From: Capsaspora owczarzaki ATCC 30864
Lineage: Eukaryota > Opisthokonta > Filasterea
NCBI RefSeq assembly: GCF_000151315.2
Contig: NW_011887297.1
Location: forward strand, 1,093,587 to 1,157,586
Length of the DNA stretch: 64,000 bases
Reading direction: 5' to 3'
The notes under the pieces are model-generated. The model was not told the DNA's origin and ran no database searches. It worked only from the letters and a program-made list of their open reading frames with translations. The position numbers and the translations under genes were made by a program. Positions 1-10,064 of this stretch are shown piece after piece (within the stretch, counting starts at the first letter, position 1; every line of letters begins with the position of its first letter).

Positions 1-107
1 AAACGAAAACGTGCAAAGAACGATGAGTTACAATGAAACGATCAACAACCAAAACCAAACAAACAAACAAACAAAAAAATAACACGAGCGGATTGCTGTT
101 GCCAAAC

Positions 108-2025
108 CTTATCCAATTGGGCCTCTTCGCCCTGGGCGAACGACAAGAGCTCGTCTGCGTTGTTCAGCAGCACAGTTCCCTTGGTTTCGGTTGTGCTGAC
201 ATCAAGAGGGCACGAGAAAATGGCAACCTTGGCGTTGGCGACCTCCGAGATGTGGGTGTCGACCTCACGCTTGAAGACCATGCCAGAGATGACGGTCGAG
301 GCAAGCACGCCCGAGCCGAGAATCTTTACAACACGAACATTGTCCACGTTAAAGTTGGTGTTCTTCTTGGGCAGAATGTCGACGCACGCCTTGGCAACCA
401 ACTCCGAGAGGAAGTTCTCATAGCCAAACTAGAGGTCGAAAGAAGCAAGAGAAGATTGAGGGAACAAGCACAAACAAAAAATGAGTCACAACAACACCAC
501 TCACCTGCTTGCTGGCAAGAGCTGTCTTGAGGGCGTAAGCAACTTGAGTCTTATCCCGGATGTTTTCAACAGTGTAGCAAGCGAGGCCTGCGGCAGAGAG
601 AGCGGGGGGGGCGGGCAGACAAACGACACAAAGTCAACAACGAGAAACAACAACGACAAAAAAAGCACATCCATCCGTCTCGCAATTACCGCTCAGCAGC
701 TCGAGGGCCTTCTTGGCGGCAAGGTCGTAGCCTGAAATAATCTCGGCAGTCGAGAGACCCATGCGGACGAGGCTGTCGGCGTTCTCGAGGAGCTCGCCGG
801 CAAAGAGGAGGACGAGGTTGGTGGCATCGCCGACTTCGCTCTCCTGGCGCTCGGAGGCCATGACGAGCATCTTGGCAGCCGGGTGCTCGACCTCGAGCTC
901 CTTGATGATGGTGGCAGCGTCGTTCGTGACAAAGAGCTTGTCCAGACGGTTGATGATCATCTTGTTCATGCCGTTCGGGCCAAACGACGTGCGAACAACC
1001 TTTGACAGCTCCTTGCAAGCCGCAATGTTGCGCAGCACCGCCTCCTCGACGCCAGAGAAGTGCTAAAAAACGCGTCAATTTTGTTCGGTTCAAAGTGTGG
1101 TTGAATGTACAAAATCGTATTTGCAAACAAACAAAACAAAGTGAGACGATTGTTGACTGACTTCACTGTTTCACAGAAAAAAAAAATTGATTCAAGCAAA
1201 AAAAAAAAAAAAAAAAAAAAAATTCAATGGAAAAATTCGCGATCTCAAACAAAAAAAAAAAAAAAAGGAAACGAAAAGATGAAGCGCTGATGCAAACTGA
1301 CTGTGGCGGTGCGATCGACAGCAGGATTTAATCTGCAAGTGGATGCGTAGAAGGGCACACCGCCAGCTACCACACGAGAGCTGAGCCAAAGCCACGAGAA
1401 AATGCAGCGTCGCTTTTGTTTCCTCAATAATCAAAAAAAAAAAATCAAAAATAAAAAAAAAAAATCAAACACGCGGCCGCATGTGTTTTTGTATGGAGTT
1501 TCCAATAAGAACAGTAATAAAAGAATCATAAAAATAACAATCAAAAATGAATACGAGAAAACTGAAGCAAACTTCACTGGCTTTGATTCTCGAGTCTGTC
1601 GACATTGCCATCTCTCTCTCACACACACCTCGCACTCTTCCTGACATCATGGTGCTTTGGCCGGCAGCACAATCACGAAGCACCAGACCAGGCGCGATCA
1701 CCAAGTTTCACGACCTCAAATAAAACAAGGGACCTTCTTCAACTGCGCAGCTCACTGTGGCAATGCGACCACAACGCAATGAACAACACATCCCCCAACC
1801 CCCACGCAAAACGGTGGATCGGTCGGCGGGGACCGATAGTCTGGCAGGGCGGCGGGAGGGGCGCAATGGCCAAGTCAGCCTCCTCCCTTCGATGCTGCCC
1901 CTGCCATTCCAGCACCAGCACCAGCAGGCACGAGCAGTCACGAGCAAACGATCGAGCAAAGCACAAACCTTGGCACCGTCCTTCATCATGGACTGGAAGC
2001 CGGCCTTCGGGACGTGCAGAGCCAT
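108..2025 (-). CDS. CCT8: Chaperonin subunit theta (CCT8), N-terminal half
   Basis: This is one subunit of the cytosolic TRiC/CCT ring that folds actin, tubulin and other proteins with ATP. Four exons are in the window: 1969-2025, 690-1062, 505-587 and 108-428. They join in phase into a protein starting MALHVPKAGFQSMMKDGAK, which is very close to animal CCT8. Visible motifs are TSFGPNGMNK, VTNDAAT, EVEHPAAKM and the nucleotide loop as GDATN, where most CCT subunits have GDGTT; CCT8 proteins often vary here and the Asp is kept. Exon 4 ends at a GT donor and the rest lies beyond the window edge. Intron 1 (1063-1968, about 0.9 kb) is long for this region and full of A-runs; I see no gene in it. 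Confidence 0.95.
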
Positions 2026-2254
2026 TGTATGTGAAAGTGTGTGTTTTGAAACAAAAAAAATGAAAACTGAATCGGCTTTTCTTCTTGAATCTTGAACCAG
2101 AGAATGGTCAATGTTGGCCAACGTGACAATCATCCGATGCATGCAATAAAAACTAGAATTAAAATACAGGATGAACACAGGAGGAAGCGACAGAGATCAC
2201 TCAAGGGGGACAAACCTTGCAACTTCAAAATTCCAAACCCCCCAAATCCTCGAT

Positions 2255-5225
2255 CTAATTCACTTTGAAGCGCCGCCCAGAAGGGCGATTCACAACAAAC
2301 GAATCCAAGCTGAGCTGGGACACGACGGGAGATTGAGTGGTGGGAGTGTTTGAGCCGGAACGGGCAACTACGGCTGGACTGGAGGCCGAAGAAGGAGCCG
2401 AAGCTGACACGGTGAACGGCAGCTCGGCCATGCTGGAGGTTGAGGGAAGCAGCAAAGACGACGATCGCGATGCAGAGAACAGAGGCTCCGGCAAACTATC
2501 GTTGTACAGCTGCTGGGTTGTTCTTGGGGCTGGAGAGTGAGAGGCAGCAGCGGAACTTGTTGGTGCGACCGAGAGCGATGTGCCAGCCATTATAGCCGCA
2601 ACCGCAAACGCCAGCACCAAAAGTGTGCAGAGAAAGGTCCGCAAGTCGACTAAAGTGATGGCCAGCTGTCCAAACACACACTCCAATACGATGAGGGAAC
2701 AACAGCCACATCCTAACAGCTTTTTGCAGTGCAGCAGTCTCTACACGCACCTGCTGTTGAAGAGGGACGGCTGCTTGGTTACCCATCCATTGCCGCTGTC
2801 GTGCATATGCAGGAATATAGGCGAGGGCGCTCTTGGCAGCATGAATGAGGCTGTGCAAACCTTCCAAATCATGGCGACTCGAGCGAAGCAAGTACAGGGC
2901 GTGCCGGTTCTCCCCAATGGAAGCACGGTGCAACGAGTGATGCACTTTGGCAAGCAACAAGTTCCATCGCTGGACGTAGACGAGCTGATGGTCGCTGTCA
3001 AATACATCGGCAAGGTCGACGTGGAGATCCTAAAGCCCACAGGTCAGTTCAGCCAAGCAGACGATCAAGCAGTGACAACACAGCTACAACACACGCACAC
3101 ACACACAGCACCCACAGGCACATACCACGAGATCTTCAACCAAGTCTTTGATGTCCGTGAGACTTTGTTCGAGTTGCGAAATGTAGACCGATCGAACGAC
3201 GGTCGCGGCTTCAGACCCGGCAGATTCGCCTGTGCCTGGCGACAGAGCGCCAGCGAGCGACGAGTGTAACATCGTGTGAGAGGAGATGTAGCCGTTGGGG
3301 TCTGCTTCCAACTCTGCAAGGGAGGATTCGCCGAACGGAGCGCCCCAGATCAACCCGGAAACGCCACGCACCAAAGCGCGCCGTGTTTGCGCCGCGGCTG
3401 TACGAAGCTCAATTCTACGGGTGGTAGGCGAGCACACGAGGCCATCAGGCAAGAATTCACCTCCGGCGGCGTCGTTCAACCGCAACGCGACAACCGTCTG
3501 GCGTGCCCAGTCGGTTTGAGTCAACGCCCCAGAGTCAAAGACGATTGGTAATGTTGCGGTTGAATCAGGAATAATAAGTGGCACCAAGACCTCCAGTTCG
3601 GCATTATGCCGGCCCGCGCTGCGTGAGGAGAGCCGCATTTGGTCGAGTACGCCGTGAGCCACTTTCGTAGTAACATCTGGTCGGAGGCACAACGCCTGGA
3701 GAAGTGAATACATCAGCGTGAGTGAAAGGTCCGCAAACGCGTTGTTTGCACCAAGACTACACCTGCACCGACAAACTACCTTATCGTTGAAACACGGCTG
3801 AGGAGAGAGTTGGCTGCCATGGCCCAACCCAACAACGGTCGCGTTGTGGCATTCGACGCGGATGATCTGGCCTGGGGGAGCTATTTGCTGGAGACGCGTT
3901 TGCAGCCAAACCGCATCACGGGCCACGATTGGATGCAATGCCGCGAGCGTTTCCGGTGCCGCCATGCCCATCGGGAGAATGTGCACCACGACCGACTCGG
4001 CATCTGGACTGGGAACCTGCTGTACGGGCGATTTTAGCCACCCGTTGGTTGCCATTGCCACGAATTCGCTCAGACGATGGGTATATGGCACTGATTCTGT
4101 CCGCCTTTTCGGCGAGGGGAGCACAAAAGGCACGTCGCTCAGGTTCAAGCTACCGCCTGCCTCGACAACGCCCTTCCAGGCATCGTGGGTGGTGAGATCC
4201 ACCCAGGTTACTTGGGTGCTACTGGTCTCGCGAAGAAGCCCGGGAGCACATTCGAGATTGTGGGTCGATGGTGGAACGGGTGGCAGATGCAGCAGATACA
4301 AGCTCAGCGAAGGGTGGCCGTTTTGCTGCTGGTGCCGCAAGAGGACTTGACTGACGCTCTCCGGTCCACTATCACGGGCTTGGCGAATGTCACTCTGGAG
4401 CTGAGCATCGCCCACAGTCACATGGTAGGACGCGACAAATCGGGTGGTGAGATTTCGAGGTTGATACCGGCAATCCGTCGAGGCGTCTGCAGGTCGGAGG
4501 TGGCCGTGCCTGTTCGTTCGACTGACATTGCTGGTACAATCATGGAGTGCCGACCAATGCCCCTCGTGGTGGTTCACGTTGAGCAGGCGTTCAAAGGTGC
4601 CGAGGTCGACAAACGCGGGCGACAAGTTTCGATACATTTCATGCACATCAAATCCGACAAGCACCACATGAATGTGTGCATGCAATGATGGATGCAGCAG
4701 CTTGCTGAACAGCAAATCCGGCCGAGCGAGTACATCGAGGTGTGCCAATCGCTTCTGAGCGGGTGAGATGAATGGGAAATCCGCAGCCGTCGCTCGCTCA
4801 GCCTGCAGACTGTCTTGAACTGCTGGCAACTCCTGCTGCTGACTCCATCCAAGCTCAGGCGTTTGTTGGTGGTTTGCATCGGCCTGCGCAACAACGACAA
4901 CGGTGGCAGAGCTCGACTCGAGCGAGCGACTCTGCGCATCTGCAGCATCCGCCGACAGCAACACGCCCGCGATGGGATTGTGGGACCATCCAGACATTAA
5001 GGCACCTGGCGTGAGCAGATCGAGCCAGTCGTGCTTGGCCCACGGATCGGTCGCGGCGAGGTCTTCCCAGCCACCCGTTCGCAACGCGTCGTCCTCTACA
5101 GCGTCGTCCTCGTCAACATGGCCGTGAGCATGGTCGGCAGCGGGGCGATCCAAGTCAGCACGAATGGCTTGGATGAGCAAGGCGAGCACTGCAAGCGCAG
5201 CAACGAGCGCGCGGATTGAGTTCAT
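2255..5225 (-). CDS. Secretory-pathway single-pass membrane protein, SPOT1/At5g58100-like
   Basis: Three exons (3126-5225, 2751-3029, 2255-2665) join in phase 0 to about 929 residues. Residues 1-24 form a signal peptide (MNSIRALVAALAVLALLIQA). A long luminal region follows, with HIHVVLVGFDV near residue 175, and then one membrane segment (TFLCTLLVLAFAVAAIMAG) near residue 805, leaving a Ser/Pro-rich tail of about 110 residues. Size, signal peptide, C-terminal membrane span and the VVLVGF strand recall the plant Golgi protein SPOT1 (At5g58100), from memory; no reaction is known. The first intron ends at TTAG and the second at GGACAG; the second was chosen because it restores the frame into the membrane span. 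It is a type I membrane protein by inference. Confidence 0.65.
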
Positions 5226-5426
5226 GGATGAACGTTACCGGTCAAACTCGCAACTCGAAAAACCCAACAAACAGAGATGACTGGAGGAGGTTTGATTGTC
5301 GCGTAATGTGCGATTCAGTGATGAGTGTAGGAGTAGTAGTCGTAGTAGTAGATCGAGAATACCAGTTCATTTCATTCATCGTTCGAAATCCGAGTTGTTG
5401 TTATTGCTACAGTGTGTTTGCAAGTA

Positions 5427-5450
5427 CAGTATTGCGAACTGGGGATTGGA
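5427..5450 (+). repeat. Left terminal inverted repeat of the Tc1/mariner element
   Basis: It begins CAGTATTGCGAACTGGGG directly after a TA dinucleotide and matches the right end at 23 of 24 positions. Confidence 0.95.
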
Positions 5451-5484
5451 TTCCCAAGCAGTTTATGGAAAAATCTCAGAGACG

Positions 5485-5608
5485 GGTTTGAAAATGAGAG
5501 GCACTTTTTGAAAATGGGATTGTTGGGGTTTGCCAATGCGAGGGCCAGGATTGTCAATGGTAGGAAAACGGATTGGAAACGGTCGGAAAAGGGATTGTAA
5601 ATGGTAGG
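5485..5608 (+). repeat. Subterminal repeat array of the transposon
   Basis: Six degenerate units start at about 5485, 5506, 5527, 5548, 5570 and 5592, a spacing of 21-22 bp. The shared core is TTGnnAATG followed by a purine-rich end; the best pair is GGATTGTCAATGGTAGG and GGATTGTAAATGGTAGG. The period of two helical turns suggests repeated protein-binding sites, probably for the transposase HTH domain (inference). Inverted cores lie near the other end at 7485, 7528, 7566 and 7703. Confidence 0.6.
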
Positions 5609-5814
5609 AGAAGCGAACGACAAGCCGTCGATGATCGTAAATCGCTCCGTCGCTTTTGGAAATAAGAGGGTCGGGAAAATTAACCTCTCGGCTGAGCCAA
5701 TGGAAAACCCGAGCGAAAGTAGGAATAGGAAGGGTGGCTATCAGAAATAGGCCGTGGGGATTGGATTGTGCCGAATTTGGCGTCGTAAATGCATTCACTC
5801 CTCTTCGTTCAACC

Positions 5815-7350
5815 ATGTCCGACTCCGAGAACTCAGTACCCCATGCAAGCTCAAGCTCACCGCTGAAGCACCGCAGGCATCTGACAAACCAAGAGCGAGA
5901 AACGATCTGCAAAATGATTGCCGATTTGGGACGCCCGCCGAAACAAGTCGCCAACGAGCTGGGCATCCCTCCATCGACAGTCTACGCAGTTTACGACGCT
6001 TTTCGTCGGCGAGGTGATAGCGATGCGATCAAGAGCCTCCCTCCAAATAACTCGGTGCTGCAAGACAACCACCTGGCGTTTTTGAAGCACAAGCTTGACG
6101 ACGACGTCAATCTCACCAACAAACAGCTCAATGACCACCTCGAGAAGGAATTTGGCTTTAGGGTGCACGAAAGCACGATCGGCAAGGCCATCAAGCGGGC
6201 CGGCTACAGCTTCAAACGCGTCTACGAGCAGGTCAAGTTGAAAAACTCTGATCGGATCAAGGATCAACGCAAAGAATTTGCCGAGACATTCATGCAGCAT
6301 GCCCCACCCATCCATCGCATTTTCTACGTTGATGAAAGCGGCTTCAACGCAAACCAGCACCGCTTGCGCGGCCGCGCTCCGAAGGGCCAGCGAGCAATCA
6401 AGCAGGTCAAGACGATACGTGCTCCCAACTTTACGCTCATCGCCGCCATCGGAATGCAAGGCCTCGTTCTCAAGGATGTACGCATGGGTGGCGTCAAAGG
6501 CACGGTCTTCAAGGATGCCATGGGCAAGCTGTTTGATCATCTGGAGCAAGAAGGCTTCGTTGATGACGAAGCGGTCGGAGTCGACCCGAAGGACCTCCCA
6601 GAGCAACCCATCGAGCCGGACGTTCCACCTGCAAACATGATCGAGGAGGATGATGCCGAGGATGCCGCCTCAGACATTGATGCGGACAATGATGCTGAAA
6701 GCCAAGAGCCTGCCGCCCAGAGTTCGAGCAGTGCAGCGGCGGCTCCAGCATCCTCTTCCGCAGCCCCGACGCTGGCTACTTCTGCTTCACAGCTGCAAGC
6801 TCATCATAGCCATCAAGTTGAAAACGTCCATGACAACCAGCAGGGCGCAGCTGCCGCCAGAGCCCCTGTCCGTGGACGCAAACGCCGCCACCAAGACGAC
6901 GACGACGACGACGACGACGAGTACTACCCGACGCAAGCAGAGTTCCAGCAAGATCAAGCAGAGGAGGGCAACGACAATTCCGAGTATATCGTGCAGAGCG
7001 AGGAGCACCCTGGTGTGAGCTTCCCTCAAAACAAGCGGTACAAGGCGTGGATCGTGCTCGACAATTGTCGCATCCACAAAACCGAGCAAGTCCGCGAGTT
7101 TTTCGCCGAGCGAGGCTACTGCATGGTCTTCTTGCCTGCCTACTCGTCTTTTCTCAACCCCATCGAGTACGTGTTCAACACAGTCAAGGCGGACTTCAAG
7201 AAGCACTCGTTGGAAACTGGCGAGTCTGTTTCGCAGCGCATCCGGCAAGCAACTGCAGCCGTAACCCCTGAAGGCTGTCAAAACACCATTAACCACATCA
7301 ATTTGACGTATGTGACGCCGTGCCTGCAGCGGGAGGAGGTTACCGAGTGA
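5815..7350 (+). CDS. Tc1/mariner-family DDE transposase with expanded catalytic core
   Basis: It cuts and rejoins the element ends. The first in-frame ATG (5815, context AACCATGT) gives 511 residues. The N-terminal part holds a helix-turn-helix (LTNQERETICKMIADLG then PPSTVYAVYDAF). The catalytic triad is Asp in FYVDESGF, Asp in VLDNCRIH and Glu in FLNPIEYVF, with 34 residues between the last two (DD34E). Between the first two Asp lies an extra stretch of roughly 150 residues that is acidic, Ser/Ala/Gln-rich and carries a basic cluster (RGRKRR) beside an Asp run, which may act as a nuclear signal. No stop or frameshift is seen, so the protein may be active. Confidence 0.93.
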   Translation: MSDSENSVPHASSSSPLKHRRHLTNQERETICKMIADLGRPPKQVANELGIPPSTVYAVYDAFRRRGDSDAIKSLPPNNSVLQDNHLAFLKHKLDDDVNLTNKQLNDHLEKEFGFRVHESTIGKAIKRAGYSFKRVYEQVKLKNSDRIKDQRKEFAETFMQHAPPIHRIFYVDESGFNANQHRLRGRAPKGQRAIKQVKTIRAPNFTLIAAIGMQGLVLKDVRMGGVKGTVFKDAMGKLFDHLEQEGFVDDEAVGVDPKDLPEQPIEPDVPPANMIEEDDAEDAASDIDADNDAESQEPAAQSSSSAAAAPASSSAAPTLATSASQLQAHHSHQVENVHDNQQGAAAARAPVRGRKRRHQDDDDDDDDEYYPTQAEFQQDQAEEGNDNSEYIVQSEEHPGVSFPQNKRYKAWIVLDNCRIHKTEQVREFFAERGYCMVFLPAYSSFLNPIEYVFNTVKADFKKHSLETGESVSQRIRQATAAVTPEGCQNTINHINLTYVTPCLQREEVTE

Positions 7351-7728
7351 ACAGAAAAACCCCTCCCAACAAATTTGTCAATTCTGCTGGCTTTGGACCA
7401 GTCGCGCCGCTTGAGCACTTTGTAATGTCGATGTAGTTGATGTGAAGAACATAATCCTTGCAAGAGTCACTGTTGGTGAACGCTCATTTCCAACGCCGTT
7501 TTCGTGCACGGACATAAAGTGATTGCGCATTTCCAATGCTCTTTTCGTGCGATCCAATAATCAAACATTTCCAAAACTCAAACCATAGATTTACATTGAC
7601 TGGTTTATGAAAGCCTGCAGAGCATTTTACGATAGTGTCCCTCCAATTTCCAGCAGTCGTGATATTTGCATTCTCGGGTGTCCAACCCCCAATATCTACA
7701 CGCATTTTCAATCAAAGGGGCCCTCGTT

Positions 7729-7752
7729 CCAATACCCAGTTCGCAATACTGT
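7729..7752 (-). repeat. Right terminal inverted repeat of the Tc1/mariner element
   Basis: Read on the minus strand it begins CAGTATTGCGAACTGGGT and is followed outside by TA. It differs from the left end by one base in 24. Confidence 0.95.
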
Positions 7753-7837
7753 ACAAATCCCACAACATCCAAAACCTCCCTGCCCTGCCCTGGTAAGCAC
7801 AATGTCGCTTTCTGAGCCCCGCTTCTTGGTCGCACGA

Positions 7838-9079
7838 TCAAACCTGTGCCTGCTGGGCACGCGAGCACACGTCGTTGGAAAAGGCAGCAAGCCCGCCTGG
7901 CCGGCTGAAAATCCAGGTCAATGCAGCCCAGGCCGGACGTTCGGTGACTCGGAGATACTCGTCGTCGGGATACATGATTTGCTTGCGGGCGGACATCAAC
8001 ACGGACATGGCGAGTCGAACACATAGCAGCAGGCCAAACACCTCCAGCTCGGTGCGATTGAGCGAGCGCTTGGCAAGATAGCCGGAGAGTACACTGGCCG
8101 CCACGGCAACGGGATCGCTTTGGTCGAGAACGCAGTAGGCTGCAGCGATTGCCACATCAAAGACGAGGTGAGACCGCACAACATCGCCGAAATCGATGAT
8201 GCCAATGACCTGCGGCGGCTCTTGCGCGACAAGAATGTTGTGGTCGTTGCAGTCGCCGTGGATGATGCCAATGCGCAACCCGGTCTCGGCGTCGAGGGCC
8301 GGAGGATTGGCCCACGCCTCGGTCATGAGCGGACCAACTGTGGCATCGAAGGCATCCAGGATGGACTGCGCAATCGCGTGTCGCTCGGGCAGCTTGACGA
8401 GCTCGAGGTGCTTTCGGAAGCGCGGAGCATGTCGCAAGTCCCACATGAAATCGCGGGTGGCGGCGGGGTGGTCGAACGTGTCGAACGCGTCTGCCATGGT
8501 CGCGACAAACCGGCCAACGGCCTCGTAGTGCGCTGCGTGCGGCTTGATTTCATACAGCAATGTTCCTGGCACAAACCCCAGCAAACGCACAGGCAGTGAT
8601 GCCGGCGACGACGCGCTTTCAGTTGTAGTTGTCGGCTCCAGCGCCAGAGTGGACGGGTTGATTTCAAACATGACGGCGCCGCCATTCACCAGGCTGGGCA
8701 TCACTGGCGGCGCAGGGCACTTGAGCGAGCGCAGATGCATCATGGCCTTGTTCTGCAAGTCCAGCGCATGGCGATCTTCGCCGCAGTTGTTGATCTTGAG
8801 GACGTACTCGTGCGAGGCGCCATTCTCGATCTGAGCCAACGCCGGCGACGCAGACTCGACGACGACGCCGACGCCGCGGACAAAGTAGTTGAGATCGTCG
8901 TACGAAGGGAACTCTTTGAGCAGCTCGGCCTGGATGCCAAAGTAGGTCGCGAGGACGTGCTTGACCTGCTCTTGGCTGAGGACGGGTTTGGTGATGGACG
9001 AGCTGTCGCCAGAGATCACAGCGGCGGCGGCGGCGGCGGCGGTCGTGGCGGGCTCGGGCGTCGTCACTGTCGATGCCAT
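7838..9079 (-). CDS. HYKK: Hydroxylysine kinase (APH-fold phosphotransferase)
   Basis: It is predicted to phosphorylate 5-hydroxylysine using GTP in lysine breakdown, as animal HYKK/AGPHD1 does. This is a single exon of 413 residues. The aminoglycoside-phosphotransferase fold shows in the lysine strand HEYVLKINN, the catalytic loop GIIHGDCNDHNILV and the metal-binding IIDFGDV. The first 25 residues are Ala/Thr-rich and not conserved in kind. It lies divergent from MOCS2A with a 379-bp gap, and the transposon ends 85 bp past its stop. A choline-kinase-like relative with another substrate cannot be excluded, but the combination FVPGTLL, DLRHAP and HGDCNDHN fits HYKK best. Confidence 0.85.
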   Translation of the reverse strand: MASTVTTPEPATTAAAAAAAVISGDSSSITKPVLSQEQVKHVLATYFGIQAELLKEFPSYDDLNYFVRGVGVVVESASPALAQIENGASHEYVLKINNCGEDRHALDLQNKAMMHLRSLKCPAPPVMPSLVNGGAVMFEINPSTLALEPTTTTESASSPASLPVRLLGFVPGTLLYEIKPHAAHYEAVGRFVATMADAFDTFDHPAATRDFMWDLRHAPRFRKHLELVKLPERHAIAQSILDAFDATVGPLMTEAWANPPALDAETGLRIGIIHGDCNDHNILVAQEPPQVIGIIDFGDVVRSHLVFDVAIAAAYCVLDQSDPVAVAASVLSGYLAKRSLNRTELEVFGLLLCVRLAMSVLMSARKQIMYPDDEYLRVTERPAWAALTWIFSRPGGLAAFSNDVCSRAQQAQV

Positions 9080-9458
9080 TCGTTGGATGGAAGGTCAGCA
9101 AATGTTGAGTTGAGATGCAGTGAATGGGTTTGAAACGAAGAGATGGAAAATGCTCCGCTTTGAAGTGCGGAGTGTTTTGGTTTTGTTTGGACTGAGATGT
9201 TGAGAGTGAAACAACAATATAATGTATTAATATGCAGCAATAACCCCCCCCCCAACTCATATCATAGGAATCGGTCGAGTGAAATGAGAAAACAAGTGCG
9301 ATGCGATGGAAGCTGTGCTGCTGCTCTTCTTTGCAATGCGAAAACCAAGTTCTTAGATTTACTCTTTCACTCACAATCTGATGATCCACCTGCGCTTGCT
9401 TGTCATGCTGTCTGTCGTGTCTGAGCCAGCTGACGATCTCAGTCCTTTCTTTTGGCCC
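9080..9458. promoter_or_regulatory. Divergent intergenic region, HYKK / MOCS2A
   Basis: A gap of 379 bp separates two divergently transcribed genes and must hold both start regions. A run of C near 9246 is visible. I recognise no clear TATA or initiator element. Confidence 0.4.
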
Positions 9459-9989
9459 ATGAACCCGGCTTCACTCCCTCTGCTTGAGCGTTTCGACCCT
9501 TCTTTGTCTTCGTCTTCCTCAACTCCATCTCCAGCAACAGTACGTCAGGAACGAAGCACACTTGGACTGTGCAAACCCCAAACCCAACACAAAGGGAACA
9601 TTGACTCTCAATGAACACGATGCCCAACACTATGATGCACGATATGACAGGTCACCGTCTTGTTCTTTGCCAAGAGTCGCGAGCTGGTTGGTCTGTCGTC
9701 GGCCGTCCTGCGTCTCAATCTGCATCCTACCGCGACTGTCACTGCGCGACACGTCCTTGCTCAAGTCATCGCCTGCTTCCCAGCGTAAGCACTGCGCATT
9801 TGCTCGGGCCGCGTCTCTCGTTTTTGTCGCCTCACACAACACGTCTCATCACACATGGATTGCAGATTGCAGCCAGTGTCAAACTCGGTCATCCTCGCAG
9901 TCAACGAAGAGTACGCCGATCTAGAATCATCCATCTCGCTGAGTGCAGGCGACGAGCTCGCAGTCATCCCGCCCTTGTCCGGAGGCTAA
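9459..9989 (+). CDS. MOCS2A: Molybdopterin synthase small (sulfur-carrier) subunit, MoaD type
   Basis: This is the ubiquitin-fold sulfur carrier of molybdenum-cofactor synthesis. Exons 9459-9539, 9651-9784 and 9866-9989 join in phase. The protein reads VTVLFFAKSRELVGL, then VILAVNEEYADL, and ends VIPPLSGG with the C-terminal Gly-Gly that is thiocarboxylated. The start is not certain: an in-frame ATG at 9381 would add 26 residues. I chose 9459 because MoaD proteins begin close to the first strand. The second exon is preceded by an in-frame TGA, which forces the splice. Its partner MOCS2B starts only 75 nt downstream. Confidence 0.88.
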
Positions 9990-10064
9990 AAGCACCACAC
10001 CAGCCTCTGCCATCACTTGTTCTCTCCCTCTCTCTCTCCCGCTCTCTCTTTCTTTCTTTCAACC

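Larger units (their letters stand above)
5427..7752 (+). mobile_element. Complete Tc1/mariner DNA transposon
   Basis: The 2326-bp element is bounded by near-perfect 24-bp inverted repeats beginning CAGTATTGCGAACTGGG (one mismatch) and flanked on both sides by TA (5425-5426 and 7753-7754), the target duplication of the Tc1/mariner superfamily. It holds one uninterrupted transposase gene. It sits 201 bp upstream of the SPOT1-like start codon and 85 bp beyond the stop of hydroxylysine kinase. The intact frame and almost identical ends suggest a young copy. Confidence 0.95.

Noticed and set aside
1063-1968. Possible nested gene in the long first intron of CCT8
   Set aside because: Frames are short and A-run driven, with no domain; exons 1 and 2 join directly in the family alignment.
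5656-5814. N-terminal extension of the transposase
   Set aside because: The frame is open but has no ATG before 5815, and it overlaps the subterminal region of the element.
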